From: Rhipidocladum racemiflorum
Taxonomy: Eukaryota > Streptophyta > Magnoliopsida > Poales > Poaceae
Direction of reading: 5' to 3'
NCBI GenBank assembly: GCA_036346355.1
Contig: CM070571.1
Span: forward strand, 50,324,655-50,388,654
Length of the DNA stretch: 64,000 bases
The notes beneath the pieces are model-generated. The model had not been told where the DNA came from. It did no database searches and saw only the letters and a list, made by a program, of their open reading frames with translations. The number at the start of each line of letters is the position of its first letter. Within the stretch, counting starts at the first letter, position 1. Position numbers and translations under genes: made by a program. Shown here piece after piece: positions 35,205 to 47,052 of the stretch.

Positions 35205-36600
35205 CGCCGTGGGGGGTGGCATCCGTCGTGCGGGGTGGCGGCCGCCACACGGCATGGCGTCGGCCCCGGCTACTTTTGATATTTTATTTTTATGTTGTAT
35301 ATTTACGCTATTTTCTATTTTCGTGTTGTATATTTGAGCATTTTTCCCCGGTAATTGCGCAATCGCATGAAGATACTAGCGGATGGTGGTAGCTAGCGAT
35401 GGGAAATAGATACAATTATCTGTATTATCTTGCTACCACATTCGATAGGATAAAGTATAGGTTTTCTTATCCGATTAACAATTTATCCTTTATTCGTATT
35501 TGTATAAAAAATATGGATCTGAATACGATGACGTAAAAAAGATAATATGTCACTAATATCATCACATTTACGTAAGTTTTGATGATTTCGGATTTGATCG
35601 AATTAAGTAGATATTCAATTCAAATTTATAATTTTATTCGTATTCTTTTTAAAAATATGAGTACGAACGTGATTTCACCACTATTCAATTCATATTCAAT
35701 CCTTCTCTTCTCATCATGGTTGAATATTGTTGATTACTAGGCCCGATTTGGTTCGGCTCCGACGGCTTCTCAGCAAAAGCTGAAGCCATCAGGCCAAACA
35801 TGGCACTCAAACATTTGGAGAAGCTAGCGGTGATTGTTGTTTAAACTAGATGCAAAGTGGCCTGTGTGTTGCTATGGGCGAAAAGAATTGTCGAGATAGA
35901 CGGATAATTTAATAGAGAAAATATTTTTTCGGAATACTTGAAAAAATATACCTCCAAAAATGTTGCTGCAGACCGAAAGAATTATTGAGATAGACAGCGA
36001 ATTTAACAAAAAGAGGAAATGTTTTTTGGAAATACTTCAAAATATGCCTCTAGAAAAGTTTTAAGAATTCTTAAAAAATTTTGGATTTTGTTTTGAAAAT
36101 TTAAAATTTTTTGGGGAAAAATAGTTTTTTAAAAATAAAATAACCATAGCTCAGGTGGAAAACGGATCAAGTTATTTTTGAAAAATTATTTTTTGGAAAA
36201 TAAAATCATTGATATTATATGATATATGATTTCACATGTTGTCATGGGCGTTTTCTGAATTTTAATAAAGAAAATTTTTTCTAGAAAAACTCAAAAAGTA
36301 AAAAATGGAAAAGCTATCATTTTTAATAATTTAAAAAAATTTATATTTTTTTTGGATTTTTTTAAATAATTTATCAGAGAAGTTTCCTTTAAAAGTTTTG
36401 AGTAAACAAAATAATTTAAAAATATGAAAACAAATTATCTCAGATTCGATAATATCCTTATTCTTATTAAAATTATCTGTATCGAAGAAAAAAAATATGA
36501 AAACAAATATAATAAAGCAAATATCCATCCGTATCTAATCCAGTTTCACCACTATTGCTAAGCTAACCAAGCTTACTGTGAATCCAAACACGCCCTCTAT
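35205..36600. other. AT-rich stretch, no gene; possible MITE
   Basis: 35205-35330 continues the pre-insertion target. A low-confidence transposon candidate lies at about 35739-36597: GGCCCGATTTGG at the left end against AGGGCGTGTTTGG read from the right end, flanked by CTA on both sides. This weakly resembles PIF/Harbinger-type MITEs. The middle (35870-36500) is extremely A/T-rich. Confidence 0.35.
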
Positions 36601-37085
36601 CTCGCGGCTATCACTTTATTACCTTCGTCCATCTCGTCCTCCACCTCGTCTACATTCTCAAACATGGCATAGTAATACATATTCATTACACTATAGCGTG
36701 ACGATCAATCTTGGCACATTTTCAATTTAATGACTCATATGGAATGAATGGTAGGACATTGGGCTCCTATGCCATCTGGTTGCAATGGCATATGATGCCA
36801 ATAAAAAAGAGAGCTACTAGAGTACTAGATCCATCATTTTCTCATCCAAATGATAACTTGTAGCTCCGCGCGCCTCAGCCTCCACCCCCACCCTCGCCTC
36901 CCCCTACGGACGGCGGCAAGCTCACCGCCTCACCGCGCCGCCGGGTCTCCTTCCTCCGCCGACTACCCCGCCCAACCTAATATTCAGTGTGCCGCTGCTT
37001 CACCATGCCTCCATATGCCACTGCCCACCGCCTTCCACCCCCGCCCAACGCTCGCCGCCGCTTACGCCGGCCACTCACCACCCCA
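36601..37085. other. Stretch without a supported gene
   Basis: A short C-rich open frame at 36850-37110 is Ser/Pro/Ala-rich with no domain. I see nothing else. Confidence 0.4.
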
Positions 37086-37602
37086 CTGTAAGGCAGAGCT
37101 AGGATTTTAGACAAGGTTGATCCAACTTAAAAAAAAATGTAACTGGCCAATATATAAATATAGAATGTATCAAATATATAATACTTTTAATAATAAGGTT
37201 TTGCAATAGTTCAGAGAATATTACTATACTACTTCTTCTTGTCGGGCTTACACCTTCTAATGGCCATGAAAGTCTCGACTATATCATCCTCATCCACTTT
37301 GGAGAATATATCTCGTTCAATGAAGATGACTAGATAATCATCCAAAAGACTATCATACATCCTATTTCTCAACTTATTCTTGATAAACATCATTGTAGAA
37401 AATGCCCTTTCAACACTTGCCGTCACCACCGGTAGAAAATGCCCTTTCAACATTATGACTGAATTCAGACTCTTTTGAAGTATAATCAATAAAGATGATG
37501 AATTTGACAGCCAGTATGCAAGATCGGCGCGCGCGCACCCACACATGAGAGAGAGAGAGAGAGGAGGTATTACAGATTTTCAATGCATGTTGCGCAAAGG
37601 CA
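37086..37602 (-). pseudogene. hAT transposase C-terminal (dimerisation) fragment with a possible terminal repeat
   Basis: Minus strand 37438-37229 encodes FLPVVTASVERAFSTMMFIKNKLRNRMYDSLLDDYLV, the hAT C-terminal dimerisation region of the plant family with ERAFS and KLRNRM signatures. About 130 bases beyond its end, 37086-37108 reads ACTGTAAGGCAGAGCTAGGA. This resembles the CAGTGGCNGAGCCAGGATTT terminus at 37603 and is plausibly the element end. A 21-base segment, GTAGAAAATGCCCTTTCAACA-like, is duplicated 38 bases apart (about 37394 and 37432), garbling the region upstream. The rest of the transposase is missing. A (GA)n tract is at about 37548-37565. Confidence 0.65.
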
Positions 37603-38427
37603 GTGGCAGAGCCAGGATTTGGGTAAGCATCGGGCCAAAAATAAGCAGCTATTACTAACATTAAAGGCTACATATATTATCGTATAGCAAAAAGTACAGC
37701 ACAAATACACAATCAAAAATAAATTTAAATTGTTGAATGTTAAGCATGGAATTCAAATTTAAACCTAAATCAATCTATTTTGTATACAATTTGGTACAAA
37801 AGCGCAAGCCAAATTACGATGCTTTCCAAGCCTAAATAATATATTTAAGTGCATATCTAGAAACAGAAAGAACAGGGTTCCTTCTTAACAATAAAGCTGC
37901 AAAGCCTTTCAAGGCATAGAGTATGGTCTAACTTAAGTTTGGGTTGAAGGCATTGATGATGAAAAACTCAACAATCTGAAATATGCAAGAGAAAAATATA
38001 TTAGGCCTGCATTGAAAGTGGTAGGTGGAATATAACCTTGTCTGTCGTAGGTTTACAAAAGTGCTGACCAATTGATCATGATAAGTCCATGAAGCATCAT
38101 CAAAAGAGGATAGTACAAATTGCGATAGTTTAAATAAGTACAAAACTTACATAAAGCAAAGCTTTCGATGCCCTACTATACGGCTGCTTCTCTCGATCAT
38201 CACCAATCAGAAACAAACATTCCCTATATCGAAACCAACATATTCTGTTATGATCAGGAAGTTACAAGATGACAATGTCTTCGACCTCTTCATCATGTAT
38301 TTCTATTACATAAAATTGGGTCTAATCAATTAATCACGAAACGTGTAAGTTGCTCGAATCTAGCAATTAAAGATAACTACAAACGAAACCAAACATTTAC
38401 ATAGCTAATGGCTAATTTGGCTTGCGC
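37603..38427. other. AT-rich stretch beginning with a hAT-like terminus
   Basis: CAGTGGCAGAGCCAGGATTT at about 37604 looks like the end of a second hAT element of the same type. Its partner end was not found. No exon is recognised downstream. Confidence 0.4.
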
Positions 38428-38725
38428 GGGAGTTGTGAGGTGGGTGGCGGTGGGAGTCGAGATGCGGCCGACGGCGGGAGCGGGATTTGAGCGGGCACAA
38501 GCGGGAGTTGAGAGGCGGCGTAGAGTCGAGAGGTGGCGGGCGGCGGGAGTTTTGAGGTAGGCGGGAGTCGAGAGGTGGGCGACGGCGGGAGTCGAGAGGT
38601 GGCCGATGGTGGGAGCGGGGATCAAGCGGCGGCGGCGACGGGAGTTGAGAGGCGGGCGGGAGTCGAGAGGTGGGCGGCGGCGGGAGTCGAGAGGCGGCCG
38701 ATGGCGGGAGCGGAGCTCAATCATC
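38428..38725. repeat. GC-rich minisatellite, GGGAGTCGAGAGG core
   Basis: About ten degenerate copies of GGGAGTCGAGAGGTGGGCG(A/G)CGGC, 18-30 bases each, in a tandem run. On the opposite strand it opens a 145-codon frame of LSTPA repeats. I treat that frame as a by-product of the repeat. Confidence 0.85.
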
Positions 38726-39636
38726 GGTGGAGCTAGGGCTTGCTTGATCAAGGCCTCTCTTCTAATGGCTAGGCGCTGGTGGACTAGGGCCGAAGTAGCG
38801 TGCATCGGGCCCAAATCAAATTAAACAAGATATATACATTGTTATTTGGCCGAGCCTTCGCCCAGGCCCCAGTGACTCCGAGGCCCAGCCGCCTGCGCAA
38901 AGGCATATTCTCATATCTTGTGTTTCATAGTCTGCTGCCGTAGAACATGATTTTCTGCTTCCATATTAGTTAGCTTTTCTTTATGGCTGTGCTTTGGTTG
39001 GGCCGTGGCCCAATGGTGCCAACCACTGGCCCCGCCTGTGCCCCAGCCTCCTTCAACAACCCGTGGTGCGATGACCCTGTCGGTGGCCTCACCTCGCCGT
39101 GCCACCTCCACCTCAACCTCAGGCTATTTCAGCCTTAAGTAGAGAGAGGGGCGATGGGGTGAGTATGAGCGAGAGAGAAGGAGGGCGACGGGGTGAATGT
39201 GTACCGTATATTAGCTATCTATAGCATACTGTAGACTAGTTTTTCTCATAAAAATGTGCAATTGTAGTGATATTTCTTATAGAAGTTTCATAGGTAGTTA
39301 GGCAATAGGACAAAATCGCATTAGCATGAACACAATTTTCCCATGCAAGAAATGCAACCTCTTTACTACTCTTTTATGGTGAGCCTTGACTCTCAATCGG
39401 AGGGTGCACAGCTGCCCACGCACCGCCAAACGAAACCGATTCAACCAATCGAAAGGCGGTGATGAAAGGCGGTGATGATAGGCGTGGGAGCGACGAAGAG
39501 CCGACTCGGAATCCCAAACCCTCTTCTCCAAAAAGTCCGGTCCCCCTCCTCCTGCTGCTGTCTGCACTATTGCCGCCGCCGCCACACAGCCAAGCGCGCC
39601 GCCACAATACAAGCACTACTACCCGCGACCGGAGAG
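38726..39636. other. Stretch without a supported gene
   Basis: Mixed composition, no domain-bearing frame. 39420-39636 is GC-rich and may be the 5' flank of the following gene fragment. Confidence 0.4.
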
Positions 39637-41474
39637 ATGAACTCCTTCCGCGGCACCCCTACTCCTCTTCGCCCTCGCCCCATCGCTTCGCTCTGGTAAT
39701 CTGATCTCGCCAAACCTCTAACTCGTTCGATCTGGTCATTTCGCCCCTCTTCGGCTTCTTGATGCGCCGTTGGTGTGCTCCTTTCTCCCCGCCTCGGCAG
39801 TGCCTTCTCCGGAGGCTGTCGAGTCCACGCTGGGACCCGGACGCACAAGATCGGCGCGGTGCCGCTTCCTCTGTTCTCGCTTCTTCCAACCTCAAGCCCC
39901 AGAGCAAGTTCTCGGACCGAATCCGCCATCCGCATGTGTTTTGTTCCTCCCTTTCTTTCTTGGAGTTTGGGGTTTCCTGTTTGATTTGTTGCATTATGTG
40001 ATTGGTTGTATGCTTACGGGTTTTCTTGATTTTGGTAGAATTCGATGACTTGGAGGGCTCGACGTCGAGGGACTCCAGCAACAAGGCGCTGCTCAACTTC
40101 ACAGCAGCAACGGGTTTTCTTGATTGCATGCTCATCTAAGAAAAAAAAAGATTCCTTTACTACTAAACTTCTCCCGCTTTCCCCTTATTCTTCTGTTTTA
40201 TTCAGGTAACATTGCAAACTATATGAGTCTGGCAGAGGTTGATTCGATATATCTTTCAATCCTCGTGGAACTTCATCTTTATAGGATTTGATGGAAAAGG
40301 AGGCCACAGTAAATTCTGTATGCAACCATACTAATGTCATTATCTGCTTTTTCTTACTAAGTATTAACGATTTCCCTGCTTTTTTGTAGAGTTTAAGTTG
40401 GGACTCAAGAACTCGAGCGCTGGTTTACAAAAATCGATCACATATTTGAGCACACAAGAATCTCTCCAGCTTGAGAAGTTCTTTCTCCATTTTATAAGAC
40501 TAGTGTCAAGAAATTAAATCAATATGATCTTCCTTTAGTCAGCCATGTGAATCGCAAGTAATGAATTTCTACATTTATGGCAATTGTTCCATTTTGTGCT
40601 GAATGTTTTCATCTGCTTTCGTAATTAGGCTGCAGATACTTCCATGAGGATTAATTTCCATTATACCACCTAATTTTCTCGTGGTGGTGCAGTTTTTCAT
40701 CCATGCGATACACATGGGAGAAGATGTCATGTCCTGCTTTTGAACATGCTATAAAAGTTCTATCCCGTGGAGAAGATGTTACATTCCAGTCAGCTGTTCT
40801 TGAAACACACACATTGTTGCAATTCGCTTATCCAAATAGCTTTAGTAAATTTGATAAGCACTTTATCACATAAAAAGTACAAGTGTATGCATACCACAAA
40901 AGGAATCTTAGTCCAGTTTTGATAATATATATTATTTTTGTGCATTCGAAAGAACCTTAGTATGGTCTTGCTGTTACTTGACAATGGCTGGTAATGCTTT
41001 CAAAGAACAAGCAGCTTCCCTTTTTTATCATTCGTAGACTTTTGCATGTTTATTATCTGTGGAAATTCTCCATTGGTGTAATCAGACGAACTCATATATA
41101 AACCATATATCAATGTGTTTGTAGTTTGTTTCTAATTTTCTCTGGATATACCTTATGGATTTTTCTCACACACTGCATGGTAAAGCAAATGAATCGCTAC
41201 CATAAATAAACTACTGGGAAACCCTTTGCAGCGCTTTTGTAATTACTTCTATGATGCTACCTTGCATTTCCCATCATTTTCACAATCATGATAACAAATA
41301 TTCATCTTTGTTTGGGTTATACTGAGAAAATGAGGAGGCATTTTGGCAAGTGGACAGTGGTCAAATGGAACATATATTTTCAGCACTTGTTGATCACCTT
41401 CAGATACAAGAAGCATATAACATTTTCATTCTTAACCCCAAACCTATTGGCAAGAGTATTCATTATGGTTATCG
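39637..41474 (+). pseudogene. Degenerate multi-exon fragment, At5g58100-like family (tentative)
   Basis: Exon-like blocks with splice signals follow in order. A possible first exon is ATG 39637 to donor 39696. Then 40039 onward has EFDDLEGSTSRDSSNKALLNF. 40206-40308 has NIANYMSLAEVDSIYLSILV, then GFDGKGG in a shifted frame. 40390-40557 has ERWFTKIDHIFEHTRISPA, a stop, then VKKLNQYDLPLVSHVN. 40693-40790 has FFIHAIHMGEDVMSC, a shift, then EHAIKVLSRGEDV. About 41333-41474 has GQMEHIFSALVDHLQIQEAY and NIFILNPK, donor GTGAGT. The order and motifs recall the plant membrane-protein family of Arabidopsis At5g58100, linked to pollen wall formation; I make that match from memory. Stops, frameshifts and the missing 3' half make it a pseudogene fragment. 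Confidence 0.55.
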
Positions 41475-43170
41475 GTGAGTCTGGGGACATTTTTATTATA
41501 GTGCATCATATATAGTTGATGTAATAGGATTCTGAAAAAAAGATTCAATCATTCATATTTAGCATGATGGAATTCCGATAAAACAAGAGCACTATATGTT
41601 ATTTTCTGGTATGTTTTGATAGTATGAACATGTTTAGTCTTCTTTTCTGCTCTGCAATGAATATATTCGAGGTTTCAATCTACATGGCCTGTAGTTTTAC
41701 TTAAATGTCAAAACACATAATTTTTCTTATAAAATTCCTACAGAATTGGTTTGAGATAATGAACAGTGAGCTAGAATCTGCAAGACTAAGTCGCTTGTTC
41801 GCTAAAGAATAGATGTCTAGATTGACATGGTCAAAAATATTATTCAAAGAGGATTAGCCAATATTTCCTTCATTAATCAATATTCTTACTACATTGACCA
41901 CGTATGTCCATTTTGTAAGATAGTCATTACTAAACCAAGCGGCAATTAAAGGGCCTATTTGTGGTGGTTGGGGGCGGGGTGCTGGGCTTCACCATAGCCG
42001 GAAGCCCCCAACTCCACTCCAAACTGGCGACTTCACAGCCGCTTTGAAGACGTGCCACAAGTGCTTCGCCTCCCTTGCTCTGCCTCCTCCTCGCTTGGTG
42101 CCCCTGGCCGACCTCCTTCTCGCCTCGGCCGGGCCTTCGCCGCCCGCCGACCTCTCCCGGCTGGCCTCCTCCCCAATGGGTTGGTCTCCTCCTGGCTCGG
42201 CACTCCGCCTCGCCGGTTGGTCTCCTCCTGGCTCGGCACCTCTGTCCCGCCGGTCTCTTGTCCTCCCCGCTCGGGCTCCTCCTCTCCGCCCGGTCAATCT
42301 CCTCACCAAAAAGCCAACAAAAAAAACGAGTTTACCAAACGGCATCTCAATAAAAGCTACAGATACTTTACAGCCCAATCTCCTGTAATGGTTTTGAGGA
42401 TTATGACTGTGCTACCTGATTTCATAAATCTGTTCGGTGGTGCACATTGTTGTTATGACATTATACCTATATTACAATCCGAGGTTCCCTGGCTCTCAGC
42501 CCGTCCGCTGTCGCCTTCGTGGAAAATCTCCTCGGCGATCATGTCCCGCTCTTTTCGTCAGGCGACGAGTGCTTCGCACGGCCGGGCCGAAGCTTTGAGC
42601 CTCCTCCGCTTAGCACGCCGCCTCCCCAGTCCCCTCCTGCCTGTTGCCTCCTACCTTTTTCCGCTCGACCGCATCGGGCGGTCCTCCTCGCCTCTTCGCT
42701 CGCGGCGCTGCTCGCCCACCTCCCCAGAGAGCCGCTTCTCCTACCTCGCGGTCGATGGAACCCGCCAACGGGCTCGGGCCGCATCCCGCCAAGCTTCCAA
42801 AATTCCTCGCACTCGAGTCTTCGAGAAGGCTCCCTCGTTTCCGGTGTCGCTATCACGTTCCCCTCCGATTTCTAGAGAGGGGCTTCACCGATTCCGATTT
42901 CTATTGCAGAAACGCGAGCTCAATTCGATTCCAAGGCACCCAGCTCATGCGATTTGTGTTACTCGCTTCCTTTGATCTACTCGGTTTTTTTTTGCTGATT
43001 TTTTTCGAGGTGGATCAAATTGACCAGATCGAGTTGGAAAGAGGTGCTGATGGACGGGCTGCCAGCAGATTCGTGGGGAGGAGATGGTGGGGAGTTGTAG
43101 CTGCATCACGAGGATGGCGGTGCCACGGAGGACCAACCGGCAGTGTTGGAGGATGGTGGTGAGGGTGAGA
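41475..43170. other. Stretch without a supported gene
   Basis: 41475-41940 is AT-rich. 41950-42330 is GC-rich, with GGTTGGTCTCCTCCTGGCTC repeated twice in tandem (about 42180 and 42218). 42480-42960 is GC-rich with long Pro/Ser/Arg-rich frames in several phases and no domain. It could be promoter or first-exon sequence of the phosphatase fragment. Confidence 0.4.
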
Positions 43171-44409
43171 TGGTGATGTGGGTAGATTTCATCACGAGGC
43201 TCGGCGGCAGGTGTCGGTGCCCGGATGCTCTCCTGCCCGACGCTGGTGTCACTTCCACTGGTGGGATCAGGTAAGCGATGTCAGCAATCCTCTCCCCTTT
43301 TTTTGTTTGGGTGGTTTTGGTAGCCTTTTCCTCTTCTGCATGTTGATCACCGTTCACCTTGTGTGGGCTACGGGGTTTCATCTGTAATGCATCTTCCGAT
43401 GGTGACTAGGCACGGCAGTTTGTGCTCCTACTATTTATGGTTAGCCCTCTCTGAGTCTGGTGCACAATGGTTCGTAACTATTGCTGCATTGCGTGTTGGT
43501 TTTTGTCTCGATTTTGATCTGTTTAGTGTATTGGAAGTTTTGGGGGCATGTCTTAATTTTGGCTACTTTTCCTGAGTTCATGTCGAAAAAAAAATGCTCA
43601 TGTGACTTTTAGAAAAAACCCAAACAAAAAAGGTTTTAGAACTTTAGATTGTTACATTCTAATTAGTTGTTTGCGATTCTTTTTTTATCAACATATTCTG
43701 TTGGCCGCTGTTTCGTTCCCCTTTGATGTTCTGCGGCTGAAGGAGCTCGGAGTTTGCGGTATGCTGACACTGAACAAATCGAACGAGAGGCTTGTTCCCA
43801 AGTCACTGTATGAGGTAATCGCATAGGCAACTATTTGACTGATCAGCTACTCAAATTCACCAAACTATATGTTGCTCTTGCCCCTTTTGTTTGTGAATCC
43901 CTCCTTGCATGTGCGCCACCAGCATATTTATTAGTTGTTCAGTAGTATGATGCCTGATGGCACGTTCTACATGCAAATCAAATTACATACATACTGGAAC
44001 CAAACATTAGCTGTTAACATGGTTCTTACTAGAAGGATCAGATCAGAGGTGTCTAGGACAACAGTGCGATCTCCTGTCTTTTTTTTGTTACCTTTGGTTC
44101 AATAATGGTGATTTGGTGCATGAATTAATTTATTCTGTTTCAATTCTTGAAGGAAATGCTTCATGTGGGAAATTGTCTTACGTTCACTGCAAAGCTGAAC
44201 GTAGACGTAGCACTACAGCTGTTCTTTGCTAATTGGTATGTCTTACTATTCTGAATACCATCACTTGCTTACATAATCTGTATAAGCCAATAAGGTAATG
44301 ACTATTGATTATTTTTTAGATGCAATACAAACAAATGACACTTGTCGAAGCATATGAACATATCTGCTTGTGCAGGCCAAGGGTGTTATTAGCTTTTGCG
44401 CAGTGGCAA
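43171..44409 (+). pseudogene. PTPMT1/DSP8-like dual-specificity phosphatase pseudogene
   Basis: Recognisable exons: the end of exon 1 to 43270 (VGARMLSCPTL, donor GTAAGC); about 43698-43814 (FPFDVLRLKELGVCGMLTLN, then ERLVPKSLYE, donor GTAATC); 44153-44235 (KLSYVHCKAERRRSTTAVLC, donor GTATG); 44320-44409 (YKQMTLVEAYEHICLCRPR, ending FAQWQ, donor GTAAGT). The family dephosphorylates phosphatidylglycerophosphate and phosphoinositides. The active-site loop keeps Cys and Arg of CX5R, but both loop glycines are replaced (Glu, Arg). TAA at 44230-44232 interrupts the frame right after the loop, and the exon between 43814 and 44153 is missing. The 3' exons after 44409 are not seen. It is clearly broken, yet splice sites remain. 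Confidence 0.8.
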
Positions 44410-44424
44410 GTAAGTTGTTGCAAG

Positions 44425-45494
44425 CATGGTTGTCACGGCGGTAAGGCGTCGCGCGTGCCAGACCTTTACCTTTTAAAAGGTTAAGGCGAGGCGAGGCGCC
44501 TTTTTAGACATATATGTAAGGCGCCTTTTTAGACATTTTTGCACATCACCAAATCCTCCCGCAAGATGCTCTTTGTATCTCTTAATCCCCCTGTTATCCT
44601 CCTTTGACATAAAGAGCATCGCACAACATCCCGTGCCAATCTCGCCCCAATACCCATACTTCCAACTCGGATCGTTGCTTTTGGCCTTCGCTTTTGGATC
44701 TCACAATGGGTCATATGCATCTGCCCGAGAGGAGTTGGTTTCGTGGTTGCGTGCTGCTCGTCGCCATGTCCACCGAGAGCAGAGAGTTGAGCAATCAGCC
44801 CGAGATCGGCCTCGAGAGTTAAAAAGAGCAGAGGCACCGAGAGTCCGAGAGAGTTAAAAGAGCAAAGGAGAAGGAGATCGACTTGGAGCTCGACCTGGAG
44901 AGCAAAGCTCGGTGTGCTGGAGCTCGACCTGCAAGAGGAGATCGACCTGCTCGGTGCGCTGGAGCAGAGGAGAAGGAGGTCGGGCTCGGGCCATACGGGG
45001 CGGAGGTCGCTCGCTTCTCGGCGCACGGCCGAGGTCGAGCAGAGCGGCCGCACGGGCGAGGTTTAGCAGAGCGAGTGCGCACGGCGACGGGCGACGGAGG
45101 AGCCGGGCGCACGAGGAGCGGCAAGACGGAGGAGCGGCGACGGAGGAGCGGGCAAGACGGGAGGAGCGCGACGGCGCACGGCCGAGGGCTTGAGGCGCAC
45201 GGCGCAGACGGGCCGGAGGTTTGCGGCAAGACGAGCCGAGTTGGTCCCTTCTCTCAAGTCCGCGGACCGAGGTCCCAACTTACCTTTCTTTTTCTATTTT
45301 GTGGGCTAGGGTTAGGTCTATGGCGGCCGCCACGGCCGCCACGGCGACGCCGGACGCCACGGCGCCGGCGACGCTTACGGCGACGCCGACGCCATACGCG
45401 ACTCGGCAAGGCGCCCGCCGTGGCGCCCGCTTCCGATCGCCACGACGCTAAGGCGTCGATTAGGCGTCCTTTCAAGGACGCCATAACAACCATG
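44425..45494. mobile_element. Non-autonomous hAT element (1070 bp) with perfect 8-bp target duplication
   Basis: Inverted ends CATGGTTGTCACGGCG (left) and, read inward from the right, CATGGTTGTTATGGCG, match at 14 of 16 bases. The 8-bp duplication GTTGCAAG flanks it at 44417-44424 and 45495-45502. Eight-base duplication and CA..TG-type ends fit hAT. Subterminal AAGGCG/GGCGACGCC repeats occur at both ends. The interior is GC-rich and opens long frames (e.g. 44883-45587) with no domain, so no transposase. It lies in the intron that begins at 44410 of the phosphatase pseudogene. Confidence 0.88.
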
Positions 45495-45502
45495 GTTGCA
45501 AG

Positions 45503-47052
45503 GCTTTCTTGTGGTTCGTATCATTTCTCTTGTTTTTTTTGTTCAATACAACATCTGAAAACAGACAGTACAATTATTTTCCGATAGACTATGACGCCAT
45601 ATAGCTTGACCAATTAGGCCAACGCTGTCAGCGAGGACGTGTGGGCGTTGTAAACTCATACGCTCGAGATTTGGGTCCTCCCAACGCGATTGCCGGCCGG
45701 CTCAAGACGCACGACGGTGGGCCGCACGATGTGCACGCCAGCCGAGATTGATCTGTCATGTCGGCCGTGCTATGGCTCAATCTTGATGATTGTAAACACA
45801 GGCCATTGCCATTTAGGTTGTTTTTTTGAGTGATCTATCATATTTTCTCTTTTGCTTGCCATCAGTTCGAGGCTCCTTACATGATGGCTCTGTTTCTGTC
45901 ATTTTTTTTTTTTTGGCAGCATGTGGTTTAATTTTGTCACTCTCTTAGGGTTTGCACTGTGGCTTCATGCCTCACCATCACCCTCCGTAGCATTGTGTCC
46001 TCCATGGTCTGTTTGGTGCTTCATGAATCATGATTCGTCCTTTTGACTAACCATTGTCCTTGCTTGAGTTAGAGATGCAGAGATGGTATTAGTTTTGCAA
46101 ATATATTAAGGAAATGAGGTGTTATGGCATCCAATTGATGATGCAAACACGCTACTGCCATTGATTTTGGTATATGAAAGGGTTGTTTTTTTACCCTTGT
46201 TTTCTAGGTGAAGCAGTCGGTTACAATGTCTACCATTGTTATTATGTTGCCTTTGATGTTACTTACAGTTATCTAGCACAACAATTAAGCCGCTTATTCT
46301 AATACTTGCTTTTTCCCAAGACATGCCAACTCCCTCTCGCAGCGAAAGTATTATGACGCTGCTTATGATGGATATATGCACCGAGGTGTCATGGTCGCCA
46401 TGTGTAGCAACTCAGAAGATTCTATATTTTGCAGCTCGATGCATACGTATTTATACTCAGTTAATTGGACAGTGCTTCAATTTGGTTTTCCCTTCAGATC
46501 GAATTGAGGATCCACCAAGAGCTCACGTACTAATGCTATATAGTTCATGAAGGTAAATGCTATATACTCAGGATTCCAGTTTGGGTGGTTGTTCTTATTA
46601 GGTAAATGAGCTCAAACTTTTCATATTATTTGTTGTGACTTAGATTGTTCTTTACAGACTTTCGCCTATTGTGCTACAAGCATGCTTTAGTTTCTGTTAT
46701 ATGGGCCACATTGATCGTGTTTCAATGACGCAAAAGCAACACGTGTTTCTTATTTCCAAAAACTTGATTATGCCAAGGGATAAAACGAAGGTGGATAAAA
46801 ACTATTCTATACATTGCACTCAATTAAATTTTGATTCCAAATTAAAATTGCAATATGTGAGATATTGACATATAATGAACGTTGTTAACATGTATTACCA
46901 AAAAATTTCTGCTTGCATCGGTATTCTTAATATTAAATTTGCGTCCCAACATCTGATATAAATTTGCAACCCATGAACTATTGCCATTAACACGCCTAGA
47001 CAGCTTATATATAATTGCCACCCATGAACTATTGCCATTCCTAATCGAGGTT
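45503..47052. other. Stretch without a confidently assigned gene
   Basis: A short exon-like run near 46338-46402 encodes QRKYYDAAYDGYMHRGVMVAM, and 46490-46550 encodes FPSDRIEDPPRAHVLMLYS. I recognise neither, but both read like coding fragments on the same strand as the two upstream gene pieces. TTGCCACCCATGAACTATTG occurs twice near 46968 and 47015 (one mismatch). Confidence 0.4.

Noticed and set aside
38377..38814. A 145-codon minus-strand frame of LSTPA repeats
   Set aside because: It is a by-product of the minisatellite; unit lengths vary and the repeat is degenerate at DNA level.
41950..42370. Possible MITE starting GGGCCTATTTG
   Set aside because: No matching inverted end or target duplication was found.
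42052..42975. A 307-codon plus-strand frame
   Set aside because: Pro/Ser/Arg-rich, overlapped by equally long frames in other phases, no conserved motif; best read as GC-rich non-coding sequence.
44883..45587. A 234-codon frame in and beyond the hAT element
   Set aside because: It runs across the element border and target duplication and has only Arg/Ala/Gly-rich composition; not a transposase.
39000..47050. Helitron boundaries around the gene fragments
   Set aside because: I found no convincing 5' TC start or 3' hairpin with CTRR end, so a Helitron is kept as a hypothesis only.
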